Shown: piece by piece, positions 52,776 through 61,346 of the stretch
Position numbering within the stretch: the first letter of the stretch is position 1
Layout of the letters: each line of letters starts with the position of its first letter
NCBI GenBank assembly: GCA_002490705.1
Contig: DKUO01000014.1
Coordinates: forward strand, 56,216-120,215
Length of the DNA stretch: 64,000 nucleotides
Source of the DNA: Lachnospiraceae bacterium UBA7202
Lineage (GTDB): Bacteria > Bacillota > Clostridia > Lachnospirales > Lachnospiraceae
Direction: 5' to 3'
Position numbers and translations under genes: made by a program
Notes under the pieces: model-generated
What the model was told of the DNA's origin: nothing
What the model saw: the letters and a program-made list of their open reading frames with translations, nothing else
The model's database searches: none

Positions 52776-54074
52776 ATGGAACGGTATTACCAGAAGGAAA
52801 TTGAGACTGCGGACAGGGAACAGATTCTCGCGTGGCAGAATGAGCGCCTGGTAAAGCAGGTGCGCCATGTGTGGGACAATGTGCCCTACTACCGCAAGAA
52901 GATGGAGGAGAAGGGGGTTACACCTGAGGATATTCAGAGTGTGGACGATCTGCACAAGCTGCCCTTTCTGACAAAGGACGATCTGCGGGAGGCCTATCCT
53001 TACGGCCTTTTGGCAAAGCCATTGAAGGACTGTGTCCGTATCCAGTCTACTTCCGGGACAACGGGCCGCAGGGTGGTTGCTTTTTATACCCAGCATGACG
53101 TTGATTTGTGGGAGGACTGCTGTGCACGCGCCATTACGGCGGCGGGCGGAACAAATGAGGATGTCTGTCATGTCTGTTACGGCTATGGACTTTTTACGGG
53201 AGGCCCGGGGTTAAACGGCGGAAGCCATAAGGTTGGCTGTCTGACGCTGCCCATGTCTTCCGGCAACACGGACAGACAGTTACAGTTCATGGTGGATTTA
53301 GAGGCGACGATTCTCTGCTGTACGCCTTCCTACGCCGCTTTTTTGGCGGAGAGCATCCATGAGCGCGGGCTGCGGGATAAGATTAAGCTGAAAGCGGGTA
53401 TCTTTGGCGCGGAGGCATGGAGTGAGGAGATGCGTCAGGATATTCAGAATAAACTGGGCATCAAGGCGTACGATATTTACGGGCTCACGGAGACCAGCGG
53501 TCCCGGCGTTGCTTTTGAGTGCAGTGAGCAGACCGGCATGCATATCAATGAGGATCACTTTATCGCAGAGATCATTGACCCGGATACGGGGGAAGTGCTT
53601 CCCGAGGGCAGTAAGGGAGAGCTGGTGTTTACCTCCATCACCAAGGAGGCGTTCCCGCTTCTGCGTTACCGCACCAGAGATATCTGCGTGCTGACCAGAA
53701 AGAAGTGTTCCTGCGGCCGCACCCATGTAAAGATGAGCAAGCCCATGGGCAGAAGCGACGACATGCTGATTGTGAAGGGCGTCAACGTATTCCCGTCCCA
53801 GATTGAGACCGTGCTTTTGGAGCAGGGATATCAGGCGAACTATCAGATTATTGTGGATCGTGTCAACAATTCCGATACGATTGAAGTGAAGGTGGAAATG
53901 ACGCCGGAAAACTTTTCCGATAATCTGGGTAAGATCACGGAAATGGAGAAGGGACTGGTGTCTGCCCTCAAGGCGATGCTCGGCATCTACGCAAAGGTTC
54001 GTCTGGTGGCGCCTAAATCTATCACAAGAAGCGAAGGCAAGGCAGTGCGCGTGATTGATAATCGGAAAATATAA
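52776..54074 (+). CDS. paaK: Phenylacetate-CoA ligase
   Basis: A 432-residue PaaK-type ligase (phenylacetate + ATP + CoA to phenylacetyl-CoA + AMP + PPi). The N-terminal region is VWDNVPYYRKKMEEKGV; the ATP loop is STSGTTGRRVVAFY; YGLTETSGPGVAFEC and GVNVFPSQIETVLLEQG follow, ending with the catalytic SEGKAVRVIDNRK. It acts on the CoA ester side of the IorAB product, allowing reuse of free arylacetates. The tandem-ACT gene starts 14 bp later, a common pairing. Confidence 0.95.
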   Translation: MERYYQKEIETADREQILAWQNERLVKQVRHVWDNVPYYRKKMEEKGVTPEDIQSVDDLHKLPFLTKDDLREAYPYGLLAKPLKDCVRIQSTSGTTGRRVVAFYTQHDVDLWEDCCARAITAAGGTNEDVCHVCYGYGLFTGGPGLNGGSHKVGCLTLPMSSGNTDRQLQFMVDLEATILCCTPSYAAFLAESIHERGLRDKIKLKAGIFGAEAWSEEMRQDIQNKLGIKAYDIYGLTETSGPGVAFECSEQTGMHINEDHFIAEIIDPDTGEVLPEGSKGELVFTSITKEAFPLLRYRTRDICVLTRKKCSCGRTHVKMSKPMGRSDDMLIVKGVNVFPSQIETVLLEQGYQANYQIIVDRVNNSDTIEVKVEMTPENFSDNLGKITEMEKGLVSALKAMLGIYAKVRLVAPKSITRSEGKAVRVIDNRKI

Positions 54075-54088
54075 GGGAGGGAAAAGCA

Positions 54089-54520
54089 ATGACAATACAT
54101 CAGATCTCTGTATTTTTGGAAAATAAGGCGGGGCAGCTGGCGGAAATCACCGGGATTCTCTCAGAAAATCAGGTGAACATGCGGGCGATCAATATTGCGG
54201 AGACAGCCGATTACGGCGTTTTGCGTCTGATTGTGGATGACGCGTTTAAAGCCTCTACCATTCTTTTGAACGAGGGTTTTATTCTGACGATGTCGCCGGT
54301 TGTGGGCGTGGCGGTTCCCGATACGCCGGGCGGCTTAAGCAAGGTGCTCAGTGTGATTTCTTCTGCGGAAATTGATGTGGAGTATATGTATTCTGTTTTT
54401 AGCCAGAAGGATGAGCAGGCGTGCATGATTTTCCGTGTGGCGGATACGGACGGTCTTGCGTCGGTACTTGACAGGAACGGGATTGCAATGCTTTCAGGTG
54501 AAGACTTGGGACTGCATTAA
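54089..54520 (+). CDS. Tandem ACT-domain protein
   Basis: A 143-residue protein made of two ACT domains: IHQISVFLENKAGQLAEITGILSENQVNMRAINIAE and VVGVAVPDTPGGLSKVLSVISSAEIDVEYMYS. ACT domains bind amino acids. Proteins of this type commonly accompany paaK and iorAB in anaerobes. It probably senses an aromatic amino acid and modulates an enzyme of the operon. AAGGGAGGG precedes the ATG. No terminator is evident between it and the tyrS leader promoter. Confidence 0.9.
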   Translation: MTIHQISVFLENKAGQLAEITGILSENQVNMRAINIAETADYGVLRLIVDDAFKASTILLNEGFILTMSPVVGVAVPDTPGGLSKVLSVISSAEIDVEYMYSVFSQKDEQACMIFRVADTDGLASVLDRNGIAMLSGEDLGLH

Positions 54521-54560
54521 AAGGAAAAAGATGTGGATTGTAAATTGTCATGAAAAATAG

Positions 54561-54589
54561 TTGACAAACAAAATATTTTCGTTTACATT
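54561..54589 (+). promoter_or_regulatory. Promoter of tyrS
   Basis: Consensus TTGACA, 17 bp and TACATT, directly upstream of the T-box leader. Transcription should start near 54596. Confidence 0.75.
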
Positions 54590-54596
54590 AAAAGGC

Positions 54597-54930
54597 AGTA
54601 AAGCTTTACAGATTATAAGATCAGGCGTTGAAGAGAACAAGTAGTGGATCAGGGAACGGACAGAAAGCAGCCGGCAGATGAGAGGCGCGCGGAAACTTTT
54701 CCATGAATACATCTCGGAGCTTCACGGCAGAATAGGACGGAAGGTTTCTTAGTAGGCCGTGACGGAGGAATGCACGTTATAGCAGGAGAGTATCGTCATA
54801 CAGGAGGATAACGACGCATAGCGCTTGTTATTAAATGACTGTACCCGGTGAGACAGCCGGTGTGAGCCGTCTGTGAAATTAGGTGGTAACACGAGTTTAA
54901 CCCTCGTCCTGATAGCAGGACGGGGGTTTT
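54597..54930 (+). ncRNA. Tyrosine T-box riboswitch
   Basis: The roughly 335-nt leader of tyrS. The conserved T-box sequence reads AGGTGGTAACACG at 54881-54893, where uncharged tRNA stabilises the antiterminator. The competing terminator is CCCTCGTCCTG (54901-54911) paired with CAGGACGGGGG (54916-54926), followed by TTTT. A TAC tyrosine specifier is a good candidate at 54708-54710 (context GAATACATC), in line with the downstream gene. Uncharged tRNA-Tyr should raise tyrS expression. Confidence 0.88.
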
Positions 54931-54957
54931 ATGTTGTGGAAAGGAATGGTGGAAACG

Positions 54958-56181
54958 ATGGGAATTTATGAAGAATTACAGGCGAGAGGGCTTCTCGCCC
55001 AGCTGACGGATGAGGCACAGATCCGCGATTTGATCAACAACGGAAAGGCAACTTTTTATATCGGGTTTGACCCTACGGCGGACAGTCTGCATGTGGGACA
55101 TTTCATGGCGCTTTGCCTGATGAAGCGATTGCAGGAGGCGGGTAATAAGCCGATCGCCCTGATCGGCGGTGGAACTGCCATGATCGGAGATCCCTCCGGC
55201 CGCACGGACATGCGCTCCATGATGACGAAGGAGACGATTGCGCACAACTGTGAATGCTTTAAGAAACAGATGAGCCGGTTCATTGATTTTTCCGAGGGAA
55301 AGGCTCTTATGGTCAACAATGCGGACTGGCTGCTTGACTTAAATTATGTGGAGTTTATCAGAGAGGTGGGAGCGTGCTTCTCCGTCAATAACATGCTGCG
55401 GGCGGAGTGCTATAAGCAGAGAATGGAAAAAGGCTTAAGCTTCCTTGAGTTTAACTACATGATTATGCAGAGCTACGATTTCCTGGAGCTGTACAAAAGA
55501 TATGGCTGTAACATGCAGTTTGGCGGGGATGATCAGTGGAGCAATATGCTGGGCGGTACCGATTTGATCCGCAGGAAGCTAGGAAAGGATGCTTATGCCA
55601 TGACAATTACCCTTCTGATGAACTCGGAAGGAAAGAAGATGGGGAAAACCCAGAAGGGCGCGGTGTGGCTGGATCCCGATAAGACATCTCCCTTCGAGTT
55701 TTATCAATACTGGCGGAATGTGGACGACGCGGATGTGCTGAAATTTCTCCGAATGCTCACCTTCCTTCCTTTGGAGCAGATCGAGGAGATGGATCACTGG
55801 GAGGGCAGCCAGTTAAACGAGGCGAAAGAGATTCTGGCTTATGAGCTGACCAACCTCGTGCACGGAGAGGAGGAAGCGGGCAAGGCAAAAGAGGCTTCCC
55901 GAGCGCTCTTTGCGGGCGGTACAAGCTCGGAGAACATGCCGTCTGTGACGTTAAAGGACGAAGATTTTAAGGATGGTAAAATTGATATTCTCGGCATTCT
56001 GGTTTCCGGCGGACTGGCGGCTTCCCGCTCTGAGGCGCGCAGGGCTGTGGAACAGGGCGGCGTCTGCGTGAAAGGGGAGAAGGTAAGCGATATCAAAACC
56101 TCCTACACGAGAGAGGAGATTGCGGCGGAAGAGTTTATTGTAAAAAAAGGAAAGAAGAGCTTCAAAAAAATTATGGTTTAA
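54958..56181 (+). CDS. tyrS: Tyrosyl-tRNA synthetase
   Basis: A 407-residue class I synthetase. The HIGH-type motif is LHVGHFMAL near residue 43; the KMSKS-type loop is GKKMGKTQKG; YDFLELYKRYGCNMQFGGDDQWSNM builds the tyrosine pocket. An S4-like RNA-binding domain ends the protein (GILVSGGLAASRSEARRAVEQGGVCVKGEKV). ATG 54958 is preferred; the frame's earlier codons at 54931 and 54946 overlap the terminator tail. It is controlled by the T-box leader. Confidence 0.97.
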   Translation: MGIYEELQARGLLAQLTDEAQIRDLINNGKATFYIGFDPTADSLHVGHFMALCLMKRLQEAGNKPIALIGGGTAMIGDPSGRTDMRSMMTKETIAHNCECFKKQMSRFIDFSEGKALMVNNADWLLDLNYVEFIREVGACFSVNNMLRAECYKQRMEKGLSFLEFNYMIMQSYDFLELYKRYGCNMQFGGDDQWSNMLGGTDLIRRKLGKDAYAMTITLLMNSEGKKMGKTQKGAVWLDPDKTSPFEFYQYWRNVDDADVLKFLRMLTFLPLEQIEEMDHWEGSQLNEAKEILAYELTNLVHGEEEAGKAKEASRALFAGGTSSENMPSVTLKDEDFKDGKIDILGILVSGGLAASRSEARRAVEQGGVCVKGEKVSDIKTSYTREEIAAEEFIVKKGKKSFKKIMV

Positions 56182-56209
56182 TAGAGAGGAAGACAGAGAG
56201 GGATTTAAG

Positions 56210-57193
56210 ATGGAAAAAAGAGCAAAAGGAAGAACATTAATGTCATACGCGCCGGATATTAAGGTCGTAGACTGCACGCTGCGTGACGGCGGTCTGGTGA
56301 ATGACTTTTACTTTACGGACGAATTTGTGAAAGCGCTGTACCAGGCCAACATCAAGGCAGGCGTTGACTATATGGAGTTCGGATACAAGGCGTCCAAAGA
56401 AATGTTTGACGCAAACAAGTTCGGCAAGTGGAAATTTTGTGATGACAAAGATATCCGCGCTGTTGTGGGCGATAACAAGACGGATATGAAAATCGGCGTT
56501 ATGGCGGATGTGGGCCGGTGCGATTACAAAAAGGATATTCTCAATAAGAAGGACAGCCCGGTCGACCTGGTGCGGATAGCGACCTACATCAACACCATTC
56601 CGGCGGCAATCGCGATGATCGAGGACTGTACGAAGAAAGGCTATGAGACTACGGTCAACATCATGGCCATTTCCAAGGCAAATGAAACGGATCTGGACGC
56701 GGCGCTGGATCTGCTCGGACAAAGCAGCGTCGGCACCATATATCTGGTGGACAGTTACGGCTCCCTCTATCCGGAACAGGCGAGAAGACTTGCAGATAAA
56801 TATCTGGAAGTGGCTGACAAGTACAACAAAAAGGTAGGGATTCACGCCCACAATAACCAACAGCTTGCCTTCGCGAACACCACCGAGGTTGTCATTATGG
56901 GTGTGAGTTATTTGGATGCTACGGTGAGCGGTATGGGGCGCGGCTGCGGTAATTGTCCCAGCGAACTGCTTTTGGGCTTCTTAAAGAACCCCAAATATAA
57001 CATCAATCCAATTCTGCACTTTATCGAGGAGCAGATTGTGCCGCTTCGGGAATCCGGTGTGACATGGGGATATGATGTGCCCTATCTGCTGACAGGCATT
57101 CTCAACCAGCATCCCAAGTCTGCCATCCAGTTTATGAAGGAGAACAGAAAGGATTATTATGAATTTTATCTGGAACTTTTGGAAAACTTCTAG
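56210..57193 (+). CDS. DRE-TIM metallolyase family, aldolase-like protein
   Basis: A 327-residue TIM-barrel protein. The opening VVDCTLRDGGLVNDFYF is the DRE-type metal and substrate motif, and HAHNNQQLAFANT later supplies the metal-binding histidines; DATVSGMGRGCGNCPSELLL resembles the corresponding loop of 4-hydroxy-2-oxovalerate aldolases and HMG-CoA lyase relatives. The exact reaction is unknown. No partner dehydrogenase is adjacent, so a catabolic meta-cleavage role is unlikely. GAGGG seven bases before ATG 56210 supports this start; ATG 56240 is an alternative. Its last 35 bases overlap the next gene. Confidence 0.82.
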   Translation: MEKRAKGRTLMSYAPDIKVVDCTLRDGGLVNDFYFTDEFVKALYQANIKAGVDYMEFGYKASKEMFDANKFGKWKFCDDKDIRAVVGDNKTDMKIGVMADVGRCDYKKDILNKKDSPVDLVRIATYINTIPAAIAMIEDCTKKGYETTVNIMAISKANETDLDAALDLLGQSSVGTIYLVDSYGSLYPEQARRLADKYLEVADKYNKKVGIHAHNNQQLAFANTTEVVIMGVSYLDATVSGMGRGCGNCPSELLLGFLKNPKYNINPILHFIEEQIVPLRESGVTWGYDVPYLLTGILNQHPKSAIQFMKENRKDYYEFYLELLENF

Positions 57194-58742
57194 CTTAATT
57201 AGAGTGGCTCTGGCAGTGATCGGTATTGTGGCGGTGATAGTCGTTGTGGCGGCGGTACTTCTTTTTCGCGGAGCTAAGGAAGAAAAAACGCCTGTTATGG
57301 AAGAAACTCTCGAGATACAGGAAATTTCCGACACGGAGGAACAGGATACAGAGGAAACTTTGGGAGAAGAGGAAACCGAGCAGCCGAAAGAGGCGGCGGA
57401 AGAATCCCCGACAGATTTGGCACAGAAGCAGGACAGCGAAGAGGAGGCCGATGCGGCGCAGACCGACCCGGAGACGGAAACCATGAGTACGGAACAAGGT
57501 ACAGAGGTGGATGTGAGCAAGCTTCTCTCCTCCGGCGCGGTGGCTGAGACGGAGGAGATCACTTTCGGTATTGATGTGGCCAGATATCAGGGCACGATTG
57601 ACTGGGCGCAGGTGGCCGCTTCAGGCGTCGAGTTTGCCATGGTGCGCGTAGGATACCGCATGGACGGCAGCCGGGAGATCGTTGCGGACAGCAACGCCAG
57701 ATATAATATGCAGGAAGCTCAGAAAAACGGTATCAAAGTCGGGGCGTACTTCTTTTCCACCGCCGCAAGCGAAGCGGAGGCTGTGGAGGAGGCGGATTGG
57801 ACCGCTGACTACATATCCCAATACCAGATTACCTATCCGGTGGCCTTTGACTGTGAGGGATTTGAACGGGCGGACAGTGCCTTATACGGACTTTCTGCTG
57901 CGAAACGGACGGATATCGCCATCGCTTTTTTGAACAGAATCTATGAGAGAGGCTATACGCCCATGTTTTACTCGTCCATGAATGAGATGGCGGGCGATGC
58001 AAAATGGGAAACTTCACGGATTGAGAAGACCTATCGGATCTGGGTGTCACAATACCCTTCGGCGCCTTATCCTCAGACGGAAAAATCATCCTATCAGGGG
58101 ACACATGCCATGTGGCAGTATACCAACCGGGGTACGGTTGCCGGCATCAGCCAGCCGGTGGATGTGAACATCGCTTATTTCGGCTACGAGGGTACGGCGG
58201 GCGCGTTGAGTGAAGAGACCCCGGAGGAGGCCAAAGCGGACGTGGAGGCGTTGATGCCCTTTACCCAGGTAGACGAGGAAGTGACGGCAAAGGACGCCAC
58301 CAATCTGCGCAATATCCCCAGTCAGGGGAATGACAGCACGGTGGTGTACACCCTGAAAAACGGGGAGACCTTAAAGAGAACGGGCGTGAGCGACAGCGGC
58401 TGGTCAAGGCTTCTCTATAACGACCAGACGGTTTACGCTGTCAGCAGTTTCCTGACCACTGATTTGAACTTTCAAGCGCCGAAACAGGAGGTTCAGGAGG
58501 GCGCCGGAAGCGGTGACGGATTAAGGACCCGCTTTGCGGAGAGAAATGAGCAGATGACGGCGAAGATTGAGGTGAATCTGCGTAAGCTTCCCAGTGTGAC
58601 CAACCCGGACGCTGTGGTGGTGGCTACCCTGCACAACGGGGAATATGTGACCAGAACGGGGATCAATGAGGACTATGGATGGTCGAGAGTAGAATATAAC
58701 GGAGAGACGCTGTACTGTATCAGCAGTTACTTGTGTGAATGA
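57159..58742 (+). CDS. Membrane-anchored GH25 lysozyme with SH3-like repeats
   Basis: A 527-residue protein. A single membrane span (about 14-36) is followed by a glutamate-rich, low-complexity spacer (about 40-125), a GH25 muramidase domain from about residue 134 (FGIDVARYQGTIDWAQV, YPVAFDCEGFE, MWQYTNRGTVAGISQPVDVNIAY) and two bacterial SH3-like repeats (about 370-430 and 460-527) that end with VYAVSSFL and LYCISSYL. The repeats probably bind the wall. In the middle the usual DVE acid pair reads DCEG. It starts inside the previous gene behind AAAGGA, a 35-bp overlap. Confidence 0.9.
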   Translation: MNFIWNFWKTSSLIRVALAVIGIVAVIVVVAAVLLFRGAKEEKTPVMEETLEIQEISDTEEQDTEETLGEEETEQPKEAAEESPTDLAQKQDSEEEADAAQTDPETETMSTEQGTEVDVSKLLSSGAVAETEEITFGIDVARYQGTIDWAQVAASGVEFAMVRVGYRMDGSREIVADSNARYNMQEAQKNGIKVGAYFFSTAASEAEAVEEADWTADYISQYQITYPVAFDCEGFERADSALYGLSAAKRTDIAIAFLNRIYERGYTPMFYSSMNEMAGDAKWETSRIEKTYRIWVSQYPSAPYPQTEKSSYQGTHAMWQYTNRGTVAGISQPVDVNIAYFGYEGTAGALSEETPEEAKADVEALMPFTQVDEEVTAKDATNLRNIPSQGNDSTVVYTLKNGETLKRTGVSDSGWSRLLYNDQTVYAVSSFLTTDLNFQAPKQEVQEGAGSGDGLRTRFAERNEQMTAKIEVNLRKLPSVTNPDAVVVATLHNGEYVTRTGINEDYGWSRVEYNGETLYCISSYLCE

Positions 58743-58798
58743 AATGAGGAGTGGATGCCGATTCTTTCGAGTGAGCAGAAAACAGATAGGAGGATCTC

Positions 58799-59653
58799 AT
58801 GGGAACAACGATTGCGAAGAGCCAATTTGATGAAGAACGGGCGTTATATCATTTGCAGGATGCAGATGTGGTGGAGTGCGTTTTTGCCGGACCGGCAGAC
58901 GGGGAGTCGGCGCTGAAAGAGTCAAGGAATGTGCGCTTAAAGGATTGCCGTTTTTCCCTGCGCTATCCGTTGTGGCATGTAAAAAAGTTTACGATGGAAA
59001 GCTCGTCCATGGATGAGCTGACGCGGGCAGCCATCTGGTACGCTTCTGACGGCGTGATACGAAATTCATCTCTGGGCGGTATCAAGGCGGTCAGAGAGTG
59101 CGAGGATATCATGCTGGAGAACTGTCGTATTGTGTCGCAGGAATTCGGTTGGAAGTCGAAGGGGATCACGCTGACGGATTCGGAGATCGAATCGGAATAC
59201 CTCTTTTTTGACAGCAGGGATGTGAAACTGAAGCGGGTGAAGATGAAGGGAAAATATTCCTTCCAGTATATGAAAAATCTGGAAATTACAGACTGCGTGC
59301 TGGACACGAAGGATGCGTTTTGGCACAGCGAGAACGTGACGGTGAGAAATTCTGTGGTGAAGGGAGAATATCTGGCGTGGTTTTCCGATGGATTGACTTT
59401 GATTGACTGTAAAATCATCGGGACCCAGCCGCTTTGTTACTGTAAAAACCTGAAGCTTATCAACTGTACCATGGAGGATACGGACCTCTCATTCGAGTAT
59501 TCGGAGGTGGAGGCGGATGTAAAAGGACATGTGTTATCTATAAAAAATCCCAAATCGGGAACGATTACAGTGGACAGTGTAGGTGAAATTATAAAGGAAG
59601 CTCCCGTTATGGAATGTACGGCGGAAATTTTCGTAAGAGGCAATAACGGGTGA
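58799..59653 (+). CDS. DUF3737 family beta-helix protein
   Basis: A 284-residue cytosolic protein made of short degenerate repeats of about 20 residues with the style of a right-handed beta-helix (VRLKDCRFSLRYPLWHVKKF, IMLENCRIVSQEFGWKSKGI, LEITDCVLDTKDAFWHSENV). The pattern matches DUF3737, a family of unknown function widespread in gut Firmicutes and Bacteroidetes. No catalytic residues are evident. AGGAGG lies just upstream. It ends before a strong terminator. Confidence 0.85.
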   Translation: MGTTIAKSQFDEERALYHLQDADVVECVFAGPADGESALKESRNVRLKDCRFSLRYPLWHVKKFTMESSSMDELTRAAIWYASDGVIRNSSLGGIKAVRECEDIMLENCRIVSQEFGWKSKGITLTDSEIESEYLFFDSRDVKLKRVKMKGKYSFQYMKNLEITDCVLDTKDAFWHSENVTVRNSVVKGEYLAWFSDGLTLIDCKIIGTQPLCYCKNLKLINCTMEDTDLSFEYSEVEADVKGHVLSIKNPKSGTITVDSVGEIIKEAPVMECTAEIFVRGNNG

Positions 59654-59700
59654 TAACATGAAAATGATAAACGTTATTGTATGATATTGCGACAGAGAGA

Positions 59701-59740
59701 GACTCTCCGAATTGGTTAACTTAATTCGGAGAGTCCTTTG
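59701..59740. terminator. Terminator between DUF3737 gene and aroC
   Basis: GACTCTCCGAATT and AATTCGGAGAGTC form a perfect 13-bp stem with a 9-base loop, then CTTTGTTT on the plus strand. It may also end aroC transcription from the other side, although the minus-strand tail is purine/pyrimidine mixed. Confidence 0.75.
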
Positions 59741-59817
59741 TTTGAAAATGGATAAAATATTAAAAAATGGAAAAAATTAATTCGTGTTTTAAAATATGTA
59801 TCGTTTTTCTCTGAGAT

Positions 59818-60918
59818 TTAATTTTTGTAGATCGCTTTCAGATGCTCCATTTTTGCCCCTGCATTTACCAGAAGCGCATCCAAAACCGTAATCGCTGCCA
59901 TAGATTCCACGACTACCACCGCTCTCGGGACGATGACAGGGTCGTGCCGGCCCTTGATGGAGATACTGATTTCTTCTCCGTCCCTGTTTACGGTATTTTG
60001 CGGAGAAAAGATGGAGGGCGTGGGCTTTACATAGGCGCGCAGAAGGATGGGGGATCCGTCGCTGATGCCGCCGAGAATACCGCCTGCATGGTTGGTTGCC
60101 TTGATAATCTGCCCGTTTTCCATGCGGAAAGCGTCGTTGTTTTCGGAGCCCCGGCGGGTCGATACTTCGGTGCCATCCCCGATTTCTACCGCCTTGACAG
60201 CGCCGATGGACATAATTGCCTTAGCTAGATTGGCGTCCAGCTTCTCAAAGACCGGATCACCCAGGCCGGCAGGAACGCCGTCAATCACGCATTCGATTAC
60301 GCCGCCGGAGGAATCGTAGTTTCGCATACAGTCTTCCAGATACTTTTCCGCCCGGGCCGAGGCTTCCCGGTCCGGCATGGAGGTGGGGGTTTCCAGAATC
60401 GCTTCCCTGTCGAATGCGTTCGGATTGATACTCACAGGGCCGATGGACTTGGTGTAAGCGGTGAGGCGTATGCCAAACTCAGACAGAGCCTTTGCGGCTA
60501 TGGCGCCTGCCGCCACGCGTCCGATGGTTTCACGCCCGGAGGAGCGCCCTCCGCCCCGATAATCGCGGAATCCGTACTTTTGGTCAAAGGTATAATCGGC
60601 GTGGCCGGGACGGTAACAGGCCGCTATTTCGCTGTAATCCCCGGAGCGCTGTGAGGTGTTCCGGACGAGCAGGGAAATAGGGGCGCCGGTGGTTTTTCCC
60701 TCAAATACACCGGATAAAATTTCTACGGCGTCGGCCTCCTTGCGGGGGGTAGCCATGCGGCTTTGCCCGGGTTTTCGCCTGTCCAAATATGTCTGAATAT
60801 CGTTTGTGCTGAGGGGGAGTCCTGCGGGACAACCGTCCACGACGACCCCCAATCCGGGGCCGTGTGATTCACCCCAAGTGGTAATTCGATAGATAATTCC
60901 CAGTGTTGAACCTGCCAT
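59818..60918 (-). CDS. aroC: Chorismate synthase
   Basis: A 366-residue FMN-dependent enzyme converting EPSP to chorismate, the last common step of aromatic amino acid synthesis. The signatures are [18 protein letters not shown] near the start, [29 protein letters not shown] in the middle and the C-terminal [22 protein letters not shown] 60918 is chosen for the AGGAAAGGATCAGAAA site; the longer frame runs through the leader palindrome. It stands alone, without other aro genes. Confidence 0.97.
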   Translation of the reverse strand: MAGSTLGIIYRITTWGESHGPGLGVVVDGCPAGLPLSTNDIQTYLDRRKPGQSRMATPRKEADAVEILSGVFEGKTTGAPISLLVRNTSQRSGDYSEIAACYRPGHADYTFDQKYGFRDYRGGGRSSGRETIGRVAAGAIAAKALSEFGIRLTAYTKSIGPVSINPNAFDREAILETPTSMPDREASARAEKYLEDCMRNYDSSGGVIECVIDGVPAGLGDPVFEKLDANLAKAIMSIGAVKAVEIGDGTEVSTRRGSENNDAFRMENGQIIKATNHAGGILGGISDGSPILLRAYVKPTPSIFSPQNTVNRDGEEISISIKGRHDPVIVPRAVVVVESMAAITVLDALLVNAGAKMEHLKAIYKN

Positions 60919-60963
60919 TTTCTGATCCTTTCCTGAACTGTGTGAAGTTTTCTGAAAAAAACA

Positions 60964-60979
60964 TGCAGGATATCCTGCA
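60964..60979. promoter_or_regulatory. Perfect palindrome in the aroC leader
   Basis: TGCAGGATATCCTGCA is a 16-bp perfect palindrome 46 bp upstream of the aroC start. It could be an operator or form a leader hairpin; it has no spacer, so a protein-binding site is more natural. Confidence 0.45.
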
Positions 60980-61073
60980 AAAATTAAATTGCATCTGCAA
61001 TATAAAATGTACAATTAAATACAGCAGAGCAGAGGGAACGATGTAAAAATGGACGTAATATCATCAATGATCT

Positions 61074-61108
61074 AAAAAGTACAGGAATACATGCGATTTT
61101 CCCTGTAC
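61074..61108 (-). terminator. Possible attenuator in the aroC leader
   Basis: Read on the minus strand, GTACAGG and CCTGTAC form a 7-bp stem with a 16-base loop followed by TTTTT, which has the form of an intrinsic terminator about 155 bp before aroC. No gene ends here on that strand. Confidence 0.4.
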
Positions 61109-61110
61109 AC

Positions 61111-61138
61111 AGCATATCATATTCTGTTTAAAATGCAA
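61111..61138 (-). promoter_or_regulatory. Possible aroC promoter
   Basis: On the minus strand TTGCAT, 16 bp and TATGCT lie directly upstream of the attenuator-like hairpin. The -10 box is weak. Confidence 0.35.
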
Positions 61139-61252
61139 GAGCCGCGAAGGGAAAAAGGTTGTCGGGAAAAGGAAGAAAAAGAGGTAAAAAAGAAGATGGG
61201 GAAATTTAAAAAATCAAATCAAAAGGGGAAAAAATAAAAAATATGCGAAAAA
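61139..61252 (+). other. Purine-rich non-coding stretch between aroC and vanY
   Basis: About 115 bases made up almost entirely of A and G on the plus strand, with long A-runs, in the 428-bp divergent intergenic region. No open frame or hairpin is visible. It may be an A-rich upstream element or a bent segment ahead of the vanY promoter. Confidence 0.4.
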
Positions 61253-61277
61253 TTGACAGATTTACATAAAAAAAGGG

Positions 61278-61305
61278 TGTACAAATAAATTTTATATGTT
61301 ATGAT
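61278..61305 (+). promoter_or_regulatory. Possible promoter of the VanY-type gene
   Basis: TGTACA, 16 bp and TATGAT, about 40 bp upstream of the start codon. Confidence 0.4.
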
Positions 61306-61346
61306 ATAAAGCAGAAATCATAATTGTTTCTAAATCTGGGGTTGGG

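Noticed and set aside
54597..54880. A small protein gene in the tyrS leader
   Set aside because: The region is explained by the T-box fold; no open frame with a ribosome binding site is present.
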